From: Candidatus Altimarinota bacterium
GTDB taxonomy: Bacteria; Patescibacteriota; Gracilibacteria; UBA1369; LOWO2-01-FULL-3
Assembly: GCA_023231115.1 (NCBI GenBank)
Contig: JALNWA010000002.1
Span: 1-64,000 of the forward strand
Length of the DNA: 64,000 nt
Direction: 5' to 3'
A program made the translations under genes and the position numbers. The notes under the pieces were generated by a model, which ran no database searches, was not told where the DNA came from, and saw nothing but the letters and a program-made list of their open reading frames with translations. Of this stretch, positions 9,348 to 17,727 are shown piece by piece; within the stretch, counting starts at the first letter, position 1; every line of letters begins with the position of its first letter.

Positions 9348-10236
9348 TCTACTAAGCCTATATATAGCATCAATAATAAACCCTGATTTTGAGGCGGTAC
9401 CTGCATACACAAATTCCGGATTCGCAAGTGTTTTAAACATAGATTTAGGCAATATATTGAGCGAAAAATCAGTACCGGTAAAAAAAGCCGCATATATTTC
9501 TCCTATAATCTCTCCAAAAAGCGCAATTGCAGTAGATAATGACACAGGAGCCATTTTATTCGAAAAAAACGCAGATGAAAAAAGACCAATCGCAAGTATC
9601 ACAAAATTAATGACAATTTTAATAATATTGGACGAGAATGAATTGTCAGACACTGTAACAGTTTCATCAAATGCCGCATCATCCGGAGGAAGCACAATGT
9701 TTCTGCACACAGGCGAAAAAATCGCAGTAGAAAACCTTATATATGGCGCTTTAATCGGCTCATCAAACGACGCCGCCATAGCACTCGCCGAACACAATGC
9801 AGGCTCCACAACGGAATTCATTAAAAAAATGAACAAAAAAGCAAAAGATTTAAAACTCACAAACACACATTTTTCGACATCAAGCGGACTCGGAGACACA
9901 GACAATTATTCCTCTGCGCGAGACCTTTCAAAGCTTGCACGACAAGTATACAAAAATAAATTTATACAACATGCCGCAGAGTTAAAAGAAATAGAAGTTT
10001 TATCAAATGACGGATCTGTAACACACAAAATAAAAACAACCAACGAACTTTTAGGCGGATATTTGAATGTCAAAGGCCTAAAAACAGGCACCACAGACGC
10101 GGCGGGACAATGTTTGGTAACAATAGCCGAAAACGAGGGAGGACACGAAATAACAACAGTTTTATTGCACAGCCCAGATCGATTTACAGAAGCAAAAATT
10201 TTGATAGATTGGGTCTTTAGAGCATTTAATTGGTAA
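9334..10236 (+). CDS. dacA: D-alanyl-D-alanine carboxypeptidase (PBP5-type, peptidase S11)
   Basis: A 300-residue serine carboxypeptidase that trims the terminal D-Ala from peptidoglycan stem peptides. All three active-site motifs of the S11 family are present: SITK (SxxK, near residue 88), SSN within GSSNDAA (near 144) and KTG within LKTGTTDAAG (near 249). A hydrophobic N-terminal segment (about residues 2-18) serves as signal peptide or anchor. The C-terminal domain of longer PBP5 proteins is missing, so this is a catalytic-domain-only form. The start overlaps rluB by 14 bp, and mraY follows after 3 bp. Confidence 0.92.
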   Translation: MIISSLLSLYIASIINPDFEAVPAYTNSGFASVLNIDLGNILSEKSVPVKKAAYISPIISPKSAIAVDNDTGAILFEKNADEKRPIASITKLMTILIILDENELSDTVTVSSNAASSGGSTMFLHTGEKIAVENLIYGALIGSSNDAAIALAEHNAGSTTEFIKKMNKKAKDLKLTNTHFSTSSGLGDTDNYSSARDLSKLARQVYKNKFIQHAAELKEIEVLSNDGSVTHKIKTTNELLGGYLNVKGLKTGTTDAAGQCLVTIAENEGGHEITTVLLHSPDRFTEAKILIDWVFRAFNW

Positions 10237-10239
10237 AAT

Positions 10240-11298
10240 ATGTTTCTCACTCAAAATATTGAAAAACTCACACTAATCCTCGGCTCAAGCATAACAGGAT
10301 TTTTAATTGCTTTTATTTTGGCGCCATTTTTCACAAGACTTTTAATAAAATTTAAAATTGGCAAACAAATCAGAGAAAACGCTATTTCAGGCGAAAAAGC
10401 CGAACTCTTCAACGCTCTACATTCAAAAAAATCAGGCACTCCGACAATGGGAGGACTTTTAATTTGGGGAACGGTTTTATTGGTAATAATAATTTCCAGA
10501 ATTATATCCGGATTTGGATTATTTGATCGTTCACTTTTAAACAGAAAAGAAACGTGGATCCCTATTTTTACAATGGTAACATGCGGAATACTCGGCGCGA
10601 TTGACGATTACCTAAACATAAAAGGAGTGGGCATAACAAAAGGAATTTCAGCAAAATTAAAAACTTTTTGGCTGATAGTTTTCAGCGGAATAGGCGCGTG
10701 GTGGTTCTATTCAAAGCTTGGATTTTCAAGCATCTCAGTACCGATTTCAGGCATAGGGCCAATCGAATTAGGATGGTGGTACATTCCCCTTTTCATATTT
10801 GTAATCAACGCAACGGCAAATTCCGTAAACTTCACGGACGGCCTAGACGGACTGGCAAGTGGCTTATTGATAATGTCATTTGGCGCATTCGGAATAATTG
10901 CATTTGTAAAAGGAATGTTTATTTTGGCCGCACTTTGCGGAGTAATATGCGGAACAATTTGCGCATTTCTATGGTTCAATGTTCCACCCGCAAAATTTTA
11001 CATGGGAGACACAGGATCCCTTTCTCTCGGCGCAACGCTGGGCGTTATCGCAATGCTTACAGATCAAGTTTTGATACTTCCTCTCATTGGATTTATCTAT
11101 GTAATTGAAACGCTGTCAGTAATAATCCAACTCTTTTCAAAAAAATTCTTCAAAAGAAAAGTTTTCAAAATCGCGCCAATACATCACCACTTTGAACAAA
11201 GCGGCTGGGCTGAATTTACAGTCGTAATGCGATTTTGGATAATCGGCGGAATAATGACAACACTAGGAGTTGTCCTCGCACTTTCAACATTGAAATAG
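10240..11298 (+). CDS. mraY: Phospho-N-acetylmuramoyl-pentapeptide-transferase
   Basis: MraY transfers phospho-MurNAc-pentapeptide from UDP to undecaprenyl phosphate, making lipid I on the inner face of the membrane. The 352-residue protein has the usual length and about ten membrane helices. Its motifs are KSGTPTMGG, IDDYLNI (the Mg-binding Asp pair), NSVNFTDGLDGLASG, MGDTGSLSLG and APIHHHFE. It is the last gene of the envelope operon and is separated from rsmH-ftsL, its usual dcw-cluster partners, by 8 kb. Its stop codon lies only 3 bp from that of the convergent FecR gene. Confidence 0.96.
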   Translation: MFLTQNIEKLTLILGSSITGFLIAFILAPFFTRLLIKFKIGKQIRENAISGEKAELFNALHSKKSGTPTMGGLLIWGTVLLVIIISRIISGFGLFDRSLLNRKETWIPIFTMVTCGILGAIDDYLNIKGVGITKGISAKLKTFWLIVFSGIGAWWFYSKLGFSSISVPISGIGPIELGWWYIPLFIFVINATANSVNFTDGLDGLASGLLIMSFGAFGIIAFVKGMFILAALCGVICGTICAFLWFNVPPAKFYMGDTGSLSLGATLGVIAMLTDQVLILPLIGFIYVIETLSVIIQLFSKKFFKRKVFKIAPIHHHFEQSGWAEFTVVMRFWIIGGIMTTLGVVLALSTLK

Positions 11299-11301
11299 AA
11301 T

Positions 11302-13161
11302 TTATTTTCCCATCAAAGGTGGCAGAACTTTGTCCCCTTCCATCTTCACGCCATACTCATCGGAGTTTTTCTGTTCATCGGTTTTGGCTTCAGGAACAGC
11401 AGAAGTAGCAACCACGTCGACAACGTCAACCACATCAGACACATCGGCAGAGCCGACCTCTTTATTATTATTCACAACTTCTTCAGTTTTTTCAACCTCT
11501 GCAATCACAACATCGCCAACCTCCTTAACCTCAAGCGCCGCAGTCTTAAGCTCAATAATGCCATCGTCAGTTTTTGTAACACTCTTCGCAAAATCAATAT
11601 CACTTATAACTTTTTCAGCAAGTTTATCTTTCACTTCTTGATCTGCAGGCATTTCTTGAATAACAGTTATAACATCCTTTACGTCGCTTTTATATCCCTC
11701 AAATGCAATATCAAAAGCCTCCTCTTTCCCCTCTTCCGTGACAACTTCTTGAGCATCTGAAAGTTTTCCTAAAGCATTATCCATTTTTATTGCGACAAGA
11801 TCTTCAGGCTTTAAATTTCCTGAAGTTTCCAAATCATCCAAAATAACTTTTGCTGTATACAAAGGAGAATCTGGAAGAACAAGACTCAAACTTTTTTTCT
11901 GTGCCAAAATTTTATCTTCAACGTATTTATTAAGCTCATCCGCATATTTTTCATCAGTACTTGAAACACTTTTTACAAACTCGTAAAAATTCTTCACATC
12001 AGCGGAAAATTCATCAACAGCTTTCATGGCTTTTTGTTTTTCCTCCTCGGAAGAATCCGCAGAAGAAAGGACTAATTGAGCCGTAACAAAATTCTTTTCA
12101 GAGAGATCAAGTTCTATTTTTTTAGATTTCACGTCATCGAAAGTCAAAAATAAAACCGCATTTTCCTGCAATGAATTTTCAAAAGAAACATTATTTGGAT
12201 TTCCTCCTACACTTTCAATTTTCGCGACTAAAAGCCTTTCTTCGGTATCGGCAAGATATTTTTTATCATCACTAAGATTTGTCGTGACCCAATCATCACT
12301 CTTTTCTGTATTACTTAAAACCTCAACACTAACATTTTTATTATTATCCATTGTCACTTTTTGTCCGCTAACAGCCTTATTTACAGGCACTCCGGAAATA
12401 TCAACAACGTGATTAAAAACCTGAACATCGGTTTTTTCATCATCCATCGCAACATTAAAAGCCGCTTTTTTAGCGGTTACATAAAGCTCATTTGCCTCAA
12501 CAGTAAAAGAAGAATGGCTCTGTACAAGATTTAGAACACGAGTCCAAAGTCTTCCACCTTTCAAAGAAAGTTCTATATAACTTCTCACTTTGCTGTCATC
12601 AACTTTATCAAGTTTATTTAAAACAACAACAGTATCACTTGAAAGTCTGCTCACACTATCATCGAAAAAATTAATAGCCGCGTATCCGTCATTTCCGGTA
12701 ACGATCTGATCCTTTTCTTGTAATCGCATATTCTCAGAGACCTGCAAAACATTGCCATCTCTCAAAACAGAGACATAACCTTTATAAGAATTCAAAACTG
12801 TAAAACTGTCGGCCCTTGCGACACTTGCATCGAAACTTAAAAAACTAAAAACAGAAAACGACATCATCACAGCAAGTGCTCCTGCAAAAAGTTTTTTCTG
12901 CAAAGCAAAAAAGTTTTCCCAGAAAAACCATTTTTGTTTTTTCTGCGAAATAATAGCAAACACAGACTCCTTAATTCTAGCCGCATCGTATAAGCCGATG
13001 TGCGTGTTTGAGGCTGCCTCCCTTAGACTTTCCGCTATCGGGTAGTCAAGGCGCATGAAAATACGATCCTTGAGTCGCGCTTTCGCACGAGCGTCTAAGG
13101 AAGGCACCGCAACCGCAGCAAGAATCTTCTCCACTCTGTCTGTTTCTTTTTCTGTTTCCAT
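11302..13161 (-). CDS. Membrane-anchored FecR-domain protein, putative anti-sigma/surface regulator
   Basis: A 619-residue protein encoded 37 bp downstream of a sigma factor gene. Residues 1-85 are a charged cytoplasmic region reminiscent of anti-sigma N-termini. One membrane helix lies at about 92-112 (LFAGALAVMMSFSVFSFLSF), putting the rest outside. A FecR-like domain follows at about 117-190 (VLRDGNVLQVSENM... INFFDDSVSRL). A helical region near 425-470, beginning DSPLYTAK, resembles DUF5667. The C-terminal region is Val/Glu-rich and of low complexity. The gene order sigma factor then FecR protein is the standard layout for sigma/anti-sigma pairs, so signalling to the upstream sigma factor is a reasonable inference. 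An AAGG stretch 5 nt before ATG is one of the few Shine-Dalgarno-like sites in the window. Confidence 0.75.
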   Translation of the reverse strand: METEKETDRVEKILAAVAVPSLDARAKARLKDRIFMRLDYPIAESLREAASNTHIGLYDAARIKESVFAIISQKKQKWFFWENFFALQKKLFAGALAVMMSFSVFSFLSFDASVARADSFTVLNSYKGYVSVLRDGNVLQVSENMRLQEKDQIVTGNDGYAAINFFDDSVSRLSSDTVVVLNKLDKVDDSKVRSYIELSLKGGRLWTRVLNLVQSHSSFTVEANELYVTAKKAAFNVAMDDEKTDVQVFNHVVDISGVPVNKAVSGQKVTMDNNKNVSVEVLSNTEKSDDWVTTNLSDDKKYLADTEERLLVAKIESVGGNPNNVSFENSLQENAVLFLTFDDVKSKKIELDLSEKNFVTAQLVLSSADSSEEEKQKAMKAVDEFSADVKNFYEFVKSVSSTDEKYADELNKYVEDKILAQKKSLSLVLPDSPLYTAKVILDDLETSGNLKPEDLVAIKMDNALGKLSDAQEVVTEEGKEEAFDIAFEGYKSDVKDVITVIQEMPADQEVKDKLAEKVISDIDFAKSVTKTDDGIIELKTAALEVKEVGDVVIAEVEKTEEVVNNNKEVGSADVSDVVDVVDVVATSAVPEAKTDEQKNSDEYGVKMEGDKVLPPLMGK

Positions 13162-13198
13162 ACTAACCTTTCAAACGGATTAAAATTGCATTTGTTAC

Positions 13199-13780
13199 TC
13201 AAATCTCATACTTAATTCCCATTTGCTCAAATTCTTGTTTTAAAGCCTTTAGCGCACGGAATTGAAGAATTCTAATACTTCCCTCGCTCTGGCCCAAAAC
13301 CTCCGCGATTTCAGCATTCGAAAAGTCATTTATAAATTTATAAATCAAAATATCCTGATATCCTTTTTTAAGTCTGTTCAAGGCACTTCGCAAAACTTGA
13401 TTATCCAAATGTTTTTCAATTTTTCGCAAAGGATTATGTTCCCTGTTCATATCCGGAATCGAAACATCAATTTCTCCGACCATTTTATCTTTGGACGCGC
13501 GATAATAATCCACGACAACATTGTGAGCTATTCTAAAAATCCATGAAGAAAAATATGTGTCTTTTTTTTCTTTATAACTTTGTATGTTTTCCCAAACTTT
13601 CAAAAAAACATTTTCGGTAATATCCTCCGCATCATCATTTTTTACTCTATAAAAAACATATCGATAAATCGAATCTATGAAAATATCGTAAAGTTCAGAA
13701 AAGGCGTCGTGACTGCCCTCTTTTACTTCACGAACCAATGTCTCGATCCTTTCTCGTTTTAAATTAATTTCGTTCATCAC
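13199..13780 (-). CDS. RNA polymerase sigma-70 family (ECF-like) sigma factor
   Basis: A 193-residue protein with the two domains of extracytoplasmic-function sigma factors. Region 2 spans about residues 20-95 (DAFSELYDIFIDSIYRYVFYR ... FSSWIFRIAHNVVVDYYR). Region 4 helix-turn-helix is at about 130-185 (LKKGYQDILIYKF ... SNAEIAEVLGQSEGSIRILQFRALKAL). Regions 1 and 3 are absent. The listed start is GTG at 13780; an ATG follows directly at 13777 and is equally likely. It is 21 bp downstream of a GAPDH gene and 37 bp upstream of the FecR gene. It is thus probably transcribed with fructose-bisphosphate aldolase and GAPDH, an unusual grouping. Confidence 0.88.
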   Translation of the reverse strand: MMNEINLKRERIETLVREVKEGSHDAFSELYDIFIDSIYRYVFYRVKNDDAEDITENVFLKVWENIQSYKEKKDTYFSSWIFRIAHNVVVDYYRASKDKMVGEIDVSIPDMNREHNPLRKIEKHLDNQVLRSALNRLKKGYQDILIYKFINDFSNAEIAEVLGQSEGSIRILQFRALKALKQEFEQMGIKYEI

Positions 13781-13801
13781 TCCATGTCTTTAAAATCTGC
13801 C

Positions 13802-14803
13802 CTATTTAAACCAACTTATTAAATCTTTAATTCTTGAAACATAGCCCCACTCATTATCATACCACGAAATAACTTTGACTTTGTTACCCATAAGAACCTT
13901 TGTGCTGAGCAAATCAACGATTGAAGACCTGCTGTCTTTCCTGAAATCCACAGAAACAACTTCTTCATCCGTAGTTCCTAAAATACCTTTCATCGGACCA
14001 TTTTCGTATTTTTTAAACATATCATTAATTTCCTGCGCGGTCACATTTTTTCCAAGTTCCGCAACCAAATCAATACAAGAAACAGTCGGAACAGGTACAC
14101 GGAAAGCCATTCCATCGACCTTACCTTCAAGCTCAGGGATAACCCTCGAAATCGCTTTCATCGCTCCGGTTGTTGTCGGAATAAAAGATTCCGTCGCAGA
14201 ACGAGATCTTCTAAAATCTTCCGGATTTGAATTATCCAACAAATTCTGCGTAAAAGTAAGCGCATGAATAGTCGTAACTAAAGAATAATTTACACCGAAT
14301 TCTTTATTCAAAACTTCAAGTACCGGTGCAAGACAATTTGTCGTACATGAAGCATTTGAAACAACTTTATAGTCAGCGGGATTATAATCTTTTTCATTAA
14401 CTCCGATAACAATATTCGGAATTTCCTTTTCCTTGCAAGGCGCAGTAATAAGCACTTTTTTAGCACCTGCGCTCAAATGTTTTTCGGCATCAGCCATCGT
14501 CGTAAAATTTCCTGTGCACTCGATTACAATATCTATATCATGTTTTCCCCAAGGAGCTTGCGCAGGATCTTTTATTTGATAAATGTAAGTTTTTTTGCCG
14601 TTAACAACCAAATCATTTCCATCAACTTTTATATCGTCATTAAGAATTCCATACAAAGAATCATATTTAAGTAAATATGCATGAGACTTCGCGTCGGATC
14701 TTGAATTTATCGCAACAACCTCAATATCATCACGTCCGATTATTTGTCTATGAAGATCTCTTCCGATTCTTCCATACCCGTTAATCGCAATTTTGATAGC
14801 CAT
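13802..14803 (-). CDS. Glyceraldehyde-3-phosphate dehydrogenase, GapB-like (probably NADP-preferring)
   Basis: A full-length 333-residue type I GAPDH. It has an N-terminal Rossmann motif (INGYGRIGRD), the catalytic [12 protein letters not shown] (Cys near residue 155) and the base-supplying His in TTIHALT. At the position where NAD-specific enzymes carry Asp (Asn-Asp-Leu), this copy reads Asn33-Ser34-Arg35-Ser36. Loss of that Asp and gain of Arg is the pattern of NADP-using GapB-type enzymes that run toward gluconeogenesis; this is inferred, not shown. The second copy at 22549 keeps the Asp. It lies 33 bp downstream of the class I aldolase gene and 21 bp upstream of the sigma factor gene. Confidence 0.93.
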   Translation of the reverse strand: MAIKIAINGYGRIGRDLHRQIIGRDDIEVVAINSRSDAKSHAYLLKYDSLYGILNDDIKVDGNDLVVNGKKTYIYQIKDPAQAPWGKHDIDIVIECTGNFTTMADAEKHLSAGAKKVLITAPCKEKEIPNIVIGVNEKDYNPADYKVVSNASCTTNCLAPVLEVLNKEFGVNYSLVTTIHALTFTQNLLDNSNPEDFRRSRSATESFIPTTTGAMKAISRVIPELEGKVDGMAFRVPVPTVSCIDLVAELGKNVTAQEINDMFKKYENGPMKGILGTTDEEVVSVDFRKDSRSSIVDLLSTKVLMGNKVKVISWYDNEWGYVSRIKDLISWFK

Positions 14804-14836
14804 TTTAAATTGTTTTGTTAAAAATTATTTAAATAA

Positions 14837-15763
14837 TTATTTTGCACTGTCATCAAGTAATTTTTGAAATTTTTGAACCATTTTTACAGCTTCATTTTTT
14901 GGTCTTTTCCAAACATTTCTTCCAAAAATAAATCCGAAAGAACCAGCATCGATACAAGCATTTGCATTTTCGATCAAATCATCATCGCCTATTTCAGAAC
15001 CTCCTGAAAAAAGAACAGGGACTCCTTGCGCCGCTTCCACAACACGTTTTGCGCGCTCCCATTTTTGTTCTTTTGGAGAAAGTTCACAAAGTTTTTTCTC
15101 TAATTTCCTGTAATATTCAGGAATTTTATCGTTTTCAAAGAAGTCCGCTTTTGGAGTCGTCGGCAAATTTGCTTTAATAATTGTCGCACCCATTTCCATC
15201 GCCAATCTAACAGCTGATTCGATAGCATAACTGCTCTCTTTTCCGCCTTTAGCCTCGATAGCACTTCCTCTTGGATAAGCCCAAACAATCAAAGGAAGAT
15301 CAGCTTTTTCACATTCTCTTCTTACATTCGCCAATTGTGGCAAATCCTCATCTTGCCTTGGTGATCCGTAAAACATCGTGTACCCGATTGCGCTCGCTCC
15401 AAGTTTTACAGCATCTTCGACAAAAGAAGTATGCACAGAAAGCGCATTATCTTGAGAAGGAATCGAAGTTTTTCCATTCACTTTCAAAATAAGTGGAATT
15501 TGCCCTGCATATTTTGTCCAATATCTTTTCGCAACACCATAATGAAAAACCACTGCATTACATCCGCTTTCAATCGCTAATTTAATGATATAATCCGGAT
15601 TTCCAGCTTCAGGATTTGGATCAATGTGCCTATTGTCATGCTCAATAAATTGATCATAAGGAAGAATAATTGTCTTTCCGCTTTCACGCACAAATTCCTT
15701 CACATGCGACAGCTCTCCCGCCGAATAATGCAGATTTTGAAAAAAACTTAAAGATTTATCCAT
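14837..15763 (-). CDS. fbaB: Class I fructose-bisphosphate aldolase, DhnA/FbaB family
   Basis: A 308-residue aldolase of the archaeal/DhnA type, which cleaves or forms fructose-1,6-bisphosphate through a Schiff base with lysine. The barrel motifs are visible: LPYDQFIEHDNRH near the N-terminus, VFHYGVAKRY, LKVNGKTSIP, IVWAYPRGSAI, IIKANLPTTP (probable Schiff-base Lys near residue 198), FSGGSEIGDDDLI and the phosphate-binding GSFGFIFGRNVWKRP. It is the first gene of a minus-strand unit with GAPDH, sigma factor and FecR genes. A terminator for the preceding cassette lies just upstream, and I see no clear separate promoter in that gap. Paired with a GapB-like GAPDH it may favour gluconeogenic flow. 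Confidence 0.92.
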   Translation of the reverse strand: MDKSLSFFQNLHYSAGELSHVKEFVRESGKTIILPYDQFIEHDNRHIDPNPEAGNPDYIIKLAIESGCNAVVFHYGVAKRYWTKYAGQIPLILKVNGKTSIPSQDNALSVHTSFVEDAVKLGASAIGYTMFYGSPRQDEDLPQLANVRRECEKADLPLIVWAYPRGSAIEAKGGKESSYAIESAVRLAMEMGATIIKANLPTTPKADFFENDKIPEYYRKLEKKLCELSPKEQKWERAKRVVEAAQGVPVLFSGGSEIGDDDLIENANACIDAGSFGFIFGRNVWKRPKNEAVKMVQKFQKLLDDSAK

Positions 15764-15783
15764 ATATTTTTAAAAAATTAAAA

Positions 15784-15802
15784 TGCCCTAAACTTGAGGG
15801 CA
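15784..15802 (-). terminator. Rho-independent terminator of the DUF2283/DUF4258 cassette
   Basis: TGCCCT (15784-15789) and AGGGCA (15797-15802) form a 6-bp stem with a 7-nt loop. Read on the minus strand, it is followed by TTTTAATTTTTT. It lies between the end of the DUF2283 gene and the aldolase start. Confidence 0.7.
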
Positions 15803-15837
15803 CTTTAGCACAAAAAGAGACTTTTTAAAACGAATTT

Positions 15838-16026
15838 TTACCTCTGCAATTTATCGCGAAGGAGTTTTTCTTCGATATTTATATCAAGCACTTCTATATT
15901 CAGAACCTGTCCGTCTTTATCATAATCTATCACGCAATTTTTCTGAATATCACTATCGGAAACTTTGCCTTCCTTAAGCTTTATATTTAACGCATTGATT
16001 TTCTCGTCGTAAGTTATTTTTGCCAT
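15838..16026 (-). CDS. DUF2283 family small protein
   Basis: A 62-residue protein of the DUF2283 type: an opening KITYDEKINALNIKL strand pair, then VIDYDKDGQVLNIEVLDI, the family's typical beta-strand pattern. These proteins are frequently encoded directly after DUF4258 genes, as here with a 9-bp gap. The pairing has been regarded as toxin-antitoxin-like, but no activity can be read from the sequence. It ends at the terminator at 15784-15802, so it is the last gene of a three-ORF cassette. Confidence 0.72.
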   Translation of the reverse strand: MAKITYDEKINALNIKLKEGKVSDSDIQKNCVIDYDKDGQVLNIEVLDINIEEKLLRDKLQR

Positions 16027-16035
16027 CGTTCTAAT

Positions 16036-16248
16036 TTATAAATATTTTTTTACTTTTCCAGTTTTTATTACCGTAATTATCTTATGATTTTGCCCCTCCT
16101 TAGCGCAAACCAAGATTAGCAGTTTTTGGACTATTTTGTCCAGTTTCATAAAAACAATTTCATTTTGCCCCTCAATTATTTTATCCGGACTCGCATAACA
16201 ATCAGCTATTTCTCTCAAAGAAATCTCCCTCTCCGCAATCCTTCCCAT
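16036..16248 (-). CDS. DUF4258-like small protein (start uncertain)
   Basis: The open frame from the ATG at 16248 gives 70 residues resembling DUF4258: an AEREISLREIADCYASPDKIIEG helix region and strand-rich LLILVCAKE ... IITVIKTGK. The family normally begins with a His-containing strand just before this. Such a segment, FSKHA, is encoded in the same frame immediately upstream of the ATG, but no ATG, GTG or TTG lies between it and an upstream stop. Either the protein is made short, an unusual start or frameshift from the overlapping upstream ORF is used, or the gene is damaged. It overlaps the 68-aa ORF by 34 bp and precedes the DUF2283 gene. Confidence 0.6.
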   Translation of the reverse strand: MGRIAEREISLREIADCYASPDKIIEGQNEIVFMKLDKIVQKLLILVCAKEGQNHKIITVIKTGKVKKYL

Positions 16249-16421
16249 CGCATGTTTTGAGAATATAGCGCACTTTTCCCTCCTATTTCATCATGCATCG
16301 CCCTCGAAAAAGCCTCATGATCAATATGCAAATCAACCGGCTCACCCTTAAAAACCGGCGGAGCATAATTAAAAGATTCATAAATAGCCTTCTGATCAAT
16401 TTTTTCTGGGATTCTTTCCAT
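16215..16421 (-). CDS. Small unknown protein, first gene of the DUF4258/DUF2283 cassette
   Basis: This 68-residue ORF (MERIPEKIDQKAIYESF...) starts about 20 nt downstream of the predicted transcription start of the extended -10 promoter at 16447-16459. I do not recognise a family. Residues 1-52 look like a normal soluble small protein, while the last 16 residues (RWEGLRRGRF region) lie over the start of the DUF4258 ORF in another frame and may not be functional. It ends with TGA. It could be an antitoxin-like partner, or the true N-terminus of a DUF4258 protein joined by a frameshift. Confidence 0.5.
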   Translation of the reverse strand: MERIPEKIDQKAIYESFNYAPPVFKGEPVDLHIDHEAFSRAMHDEIGGKSALYSQNMRWEGLRRGRFL

Positions 16422-16446
16422 AATGGATTTGATAATAAATCATTAA

Positions 16447-16459
16447 ATTATATCACAAA
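16447..16459 (-). promoter_or_regulatory. Extended -10 promoter of the DUF4258/DUF2283 cassette
   Basis: On the minus strand the sequence reads TTTGTGATATAAT, with TATAAT at 16447-16452 and a TG-containing extension upstream. No good -35 is seen. It is nearly identical to the elements before the giant protein gene (41313) and the 226-aa gene (62340). Confidence 0.6.
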
Positions 16460-16501
16460 ACAAGGCAAATGACTTCAATCCGACAACAGCGGCTAAAAAG
16501 C

Positions 16502-16530
16502 TTGACAGGACAGCAAAACATTGTTAACAT
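16502..16530 (+). promoter_or_regulatory. Sigma70-type promoter for the 389-aa orphan operon
   Basis: TTGACA at 16502-16507 and TAACAT at 16525-16530 are separated by 17 bp, with a TG just before the -10. The predicted start near 16537 leaves a 21-nt leader with no Shine-Dalgarno sequence before the ATG at 16558. Confidence 0.68.
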
Positions 16531-16557
16531 TGCATCTATTTTTAACGCCACTAAAAT

Positions 16558-17727
16558 ATGCTTGATACTTTGAGAGAAAAAGTCCGCCTTGCACGCGACA
16601 TAATATTACCGCCAAGAATTCCTGGTTGGGATTTAGTAAACAGATTCCGTGGTATTTATCGTATTAAGGCCCAATTTGTTTGTGAACAGGGCCAAACCCC
16701 AGAAAATCGAATTCCAAAAGTCATGCCGGTTGAACCGAATTATGAAGTTATTGAAAATGTCGAACTTTTAGGACCACCGCGTGTAGTAAGTCATGAAGAA
16801 ATCGCGGCAAATCCAAGAAACATGAATCTACCAACAATAGAACAACTTCAAACTCCAAATTTTTACGAAGGAACTGTAATTCCCCAAAAAGCACTCACTC
16901 CTCAATGGCGTTCAGAAGAACTTGGTACAGATTTAGATAGACATTCTCAAGATGTTCTAAGTCCGGTAGAGGCTCATCCTTTCACAACAAATGTTTTTGT
17001 TTTCCCAGCACTTAACGTTAGTTTTACATGTGCCGTTCAACCTTTAGGACAAGCAACCGAGGGCGTTGTCATGCGAAATTCAACCCCATCACGTTTTGCT
17101 AATCAACATTTGGACATTGGTTCCAAAATGGAGGAGAAATCAGCCGGAGTTGGATATGTCGCTCATATACGAGTTCCTGTAGATTTAACAGAGTATTTTC
17201 GAACACCCGACGATATGAAAAACTTCAACGGAGCAATTACCGGACAAGATCCAAACACAGATTTAGCTTCGAGCATATTTGAAAACCTTTTCAGGGGCAA
17301 GCTCGAACGTATTGGCGCAGAAGTTGAAACAAAACGAAAAAGACCGGTAATAGGAGTTCTTTTAAGTCCCATAACAGTTCATTCCAGAATCGCTGACAAC
17401 ATCCTATCGTTAGCAAGAGATCCTGAGGGAGAATTTATAGTTGCCGCAACTTATTTAATGGAAACTCCTCTAACTCCTGAAGCAATTGTAGACATTTTTG
17501 GTGGCCCATCTAACGTGGAGGTAAGCCCCGCAGGCAAAGGAATGTGTGTATATATAAAATATAAATTCGATCCAGAGGCCATAGTCAAAGCTCTACAAGA
17601 TCCTAAACTTAAAAATCAATCCCTCTTCTTAGATTATCCTACATCGGTAAAACCTAAATTAGAAATAGCAATCCGTACAGCTTGCGAACAAAACCCCCTA
17701 TGGGAATGCGATATATATCATGATTAA
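16558..17727 (+). CDS. Unknown protein, 389 aa
   Basis: I do not recognise this protein. It has no signal peptide or membrane helix. The N-terminal 20 residues are amphipathic (LREKVRLARDIILPPRIPG), a Pro-rich linker spans about 60-130, and the rest is a mixed alpha/beta globular region with strands such as VGYVAHIRVPVDL and GMCVYIKYKF and a phosphate-loop-like but non-canonical GGPSN. It begins a three-gene unit behind its own promoter and overlaps the next gene by 8 bp. Compared with its neighbours it uses more G/C-ending codons and fewer Lys/Glu, which may mean a different origin. Confidence 0.7.
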   Translation: MLDTLREKVRLARDIILPPRIPGWDLVNRFRGIYRIKAQFVCEQGQTPENRIPKVMPVEPNYEVIENVELLGPPRVVSHEEIAANPRNMNLPTIEQLQTPNFYEGTVIPQKALTPQWRSEELGTDLDRHSQDVLSPVEAHPFTTNVFVFPALNVSFTCAVQPLGQATEGVVMRNSTPSRFANQHLDIGSKMEEKSAGVGYVAHIRVPVDLTEYFRTPDDMKNFNGAITGQDPNTDLASSIFENLFRGKLERIGAEVETKRKRPVIGVLLSPITVHSRIADNILSLARDPEGEFIVAATYLMETPLTPEAIVDIFGGPSNVEVSPAGKGMCVYIKYKFDPEAIVKALQDPKLKNQSLFLDYPTSVKPKLEIAIRTACEQNPLWECDIYHD

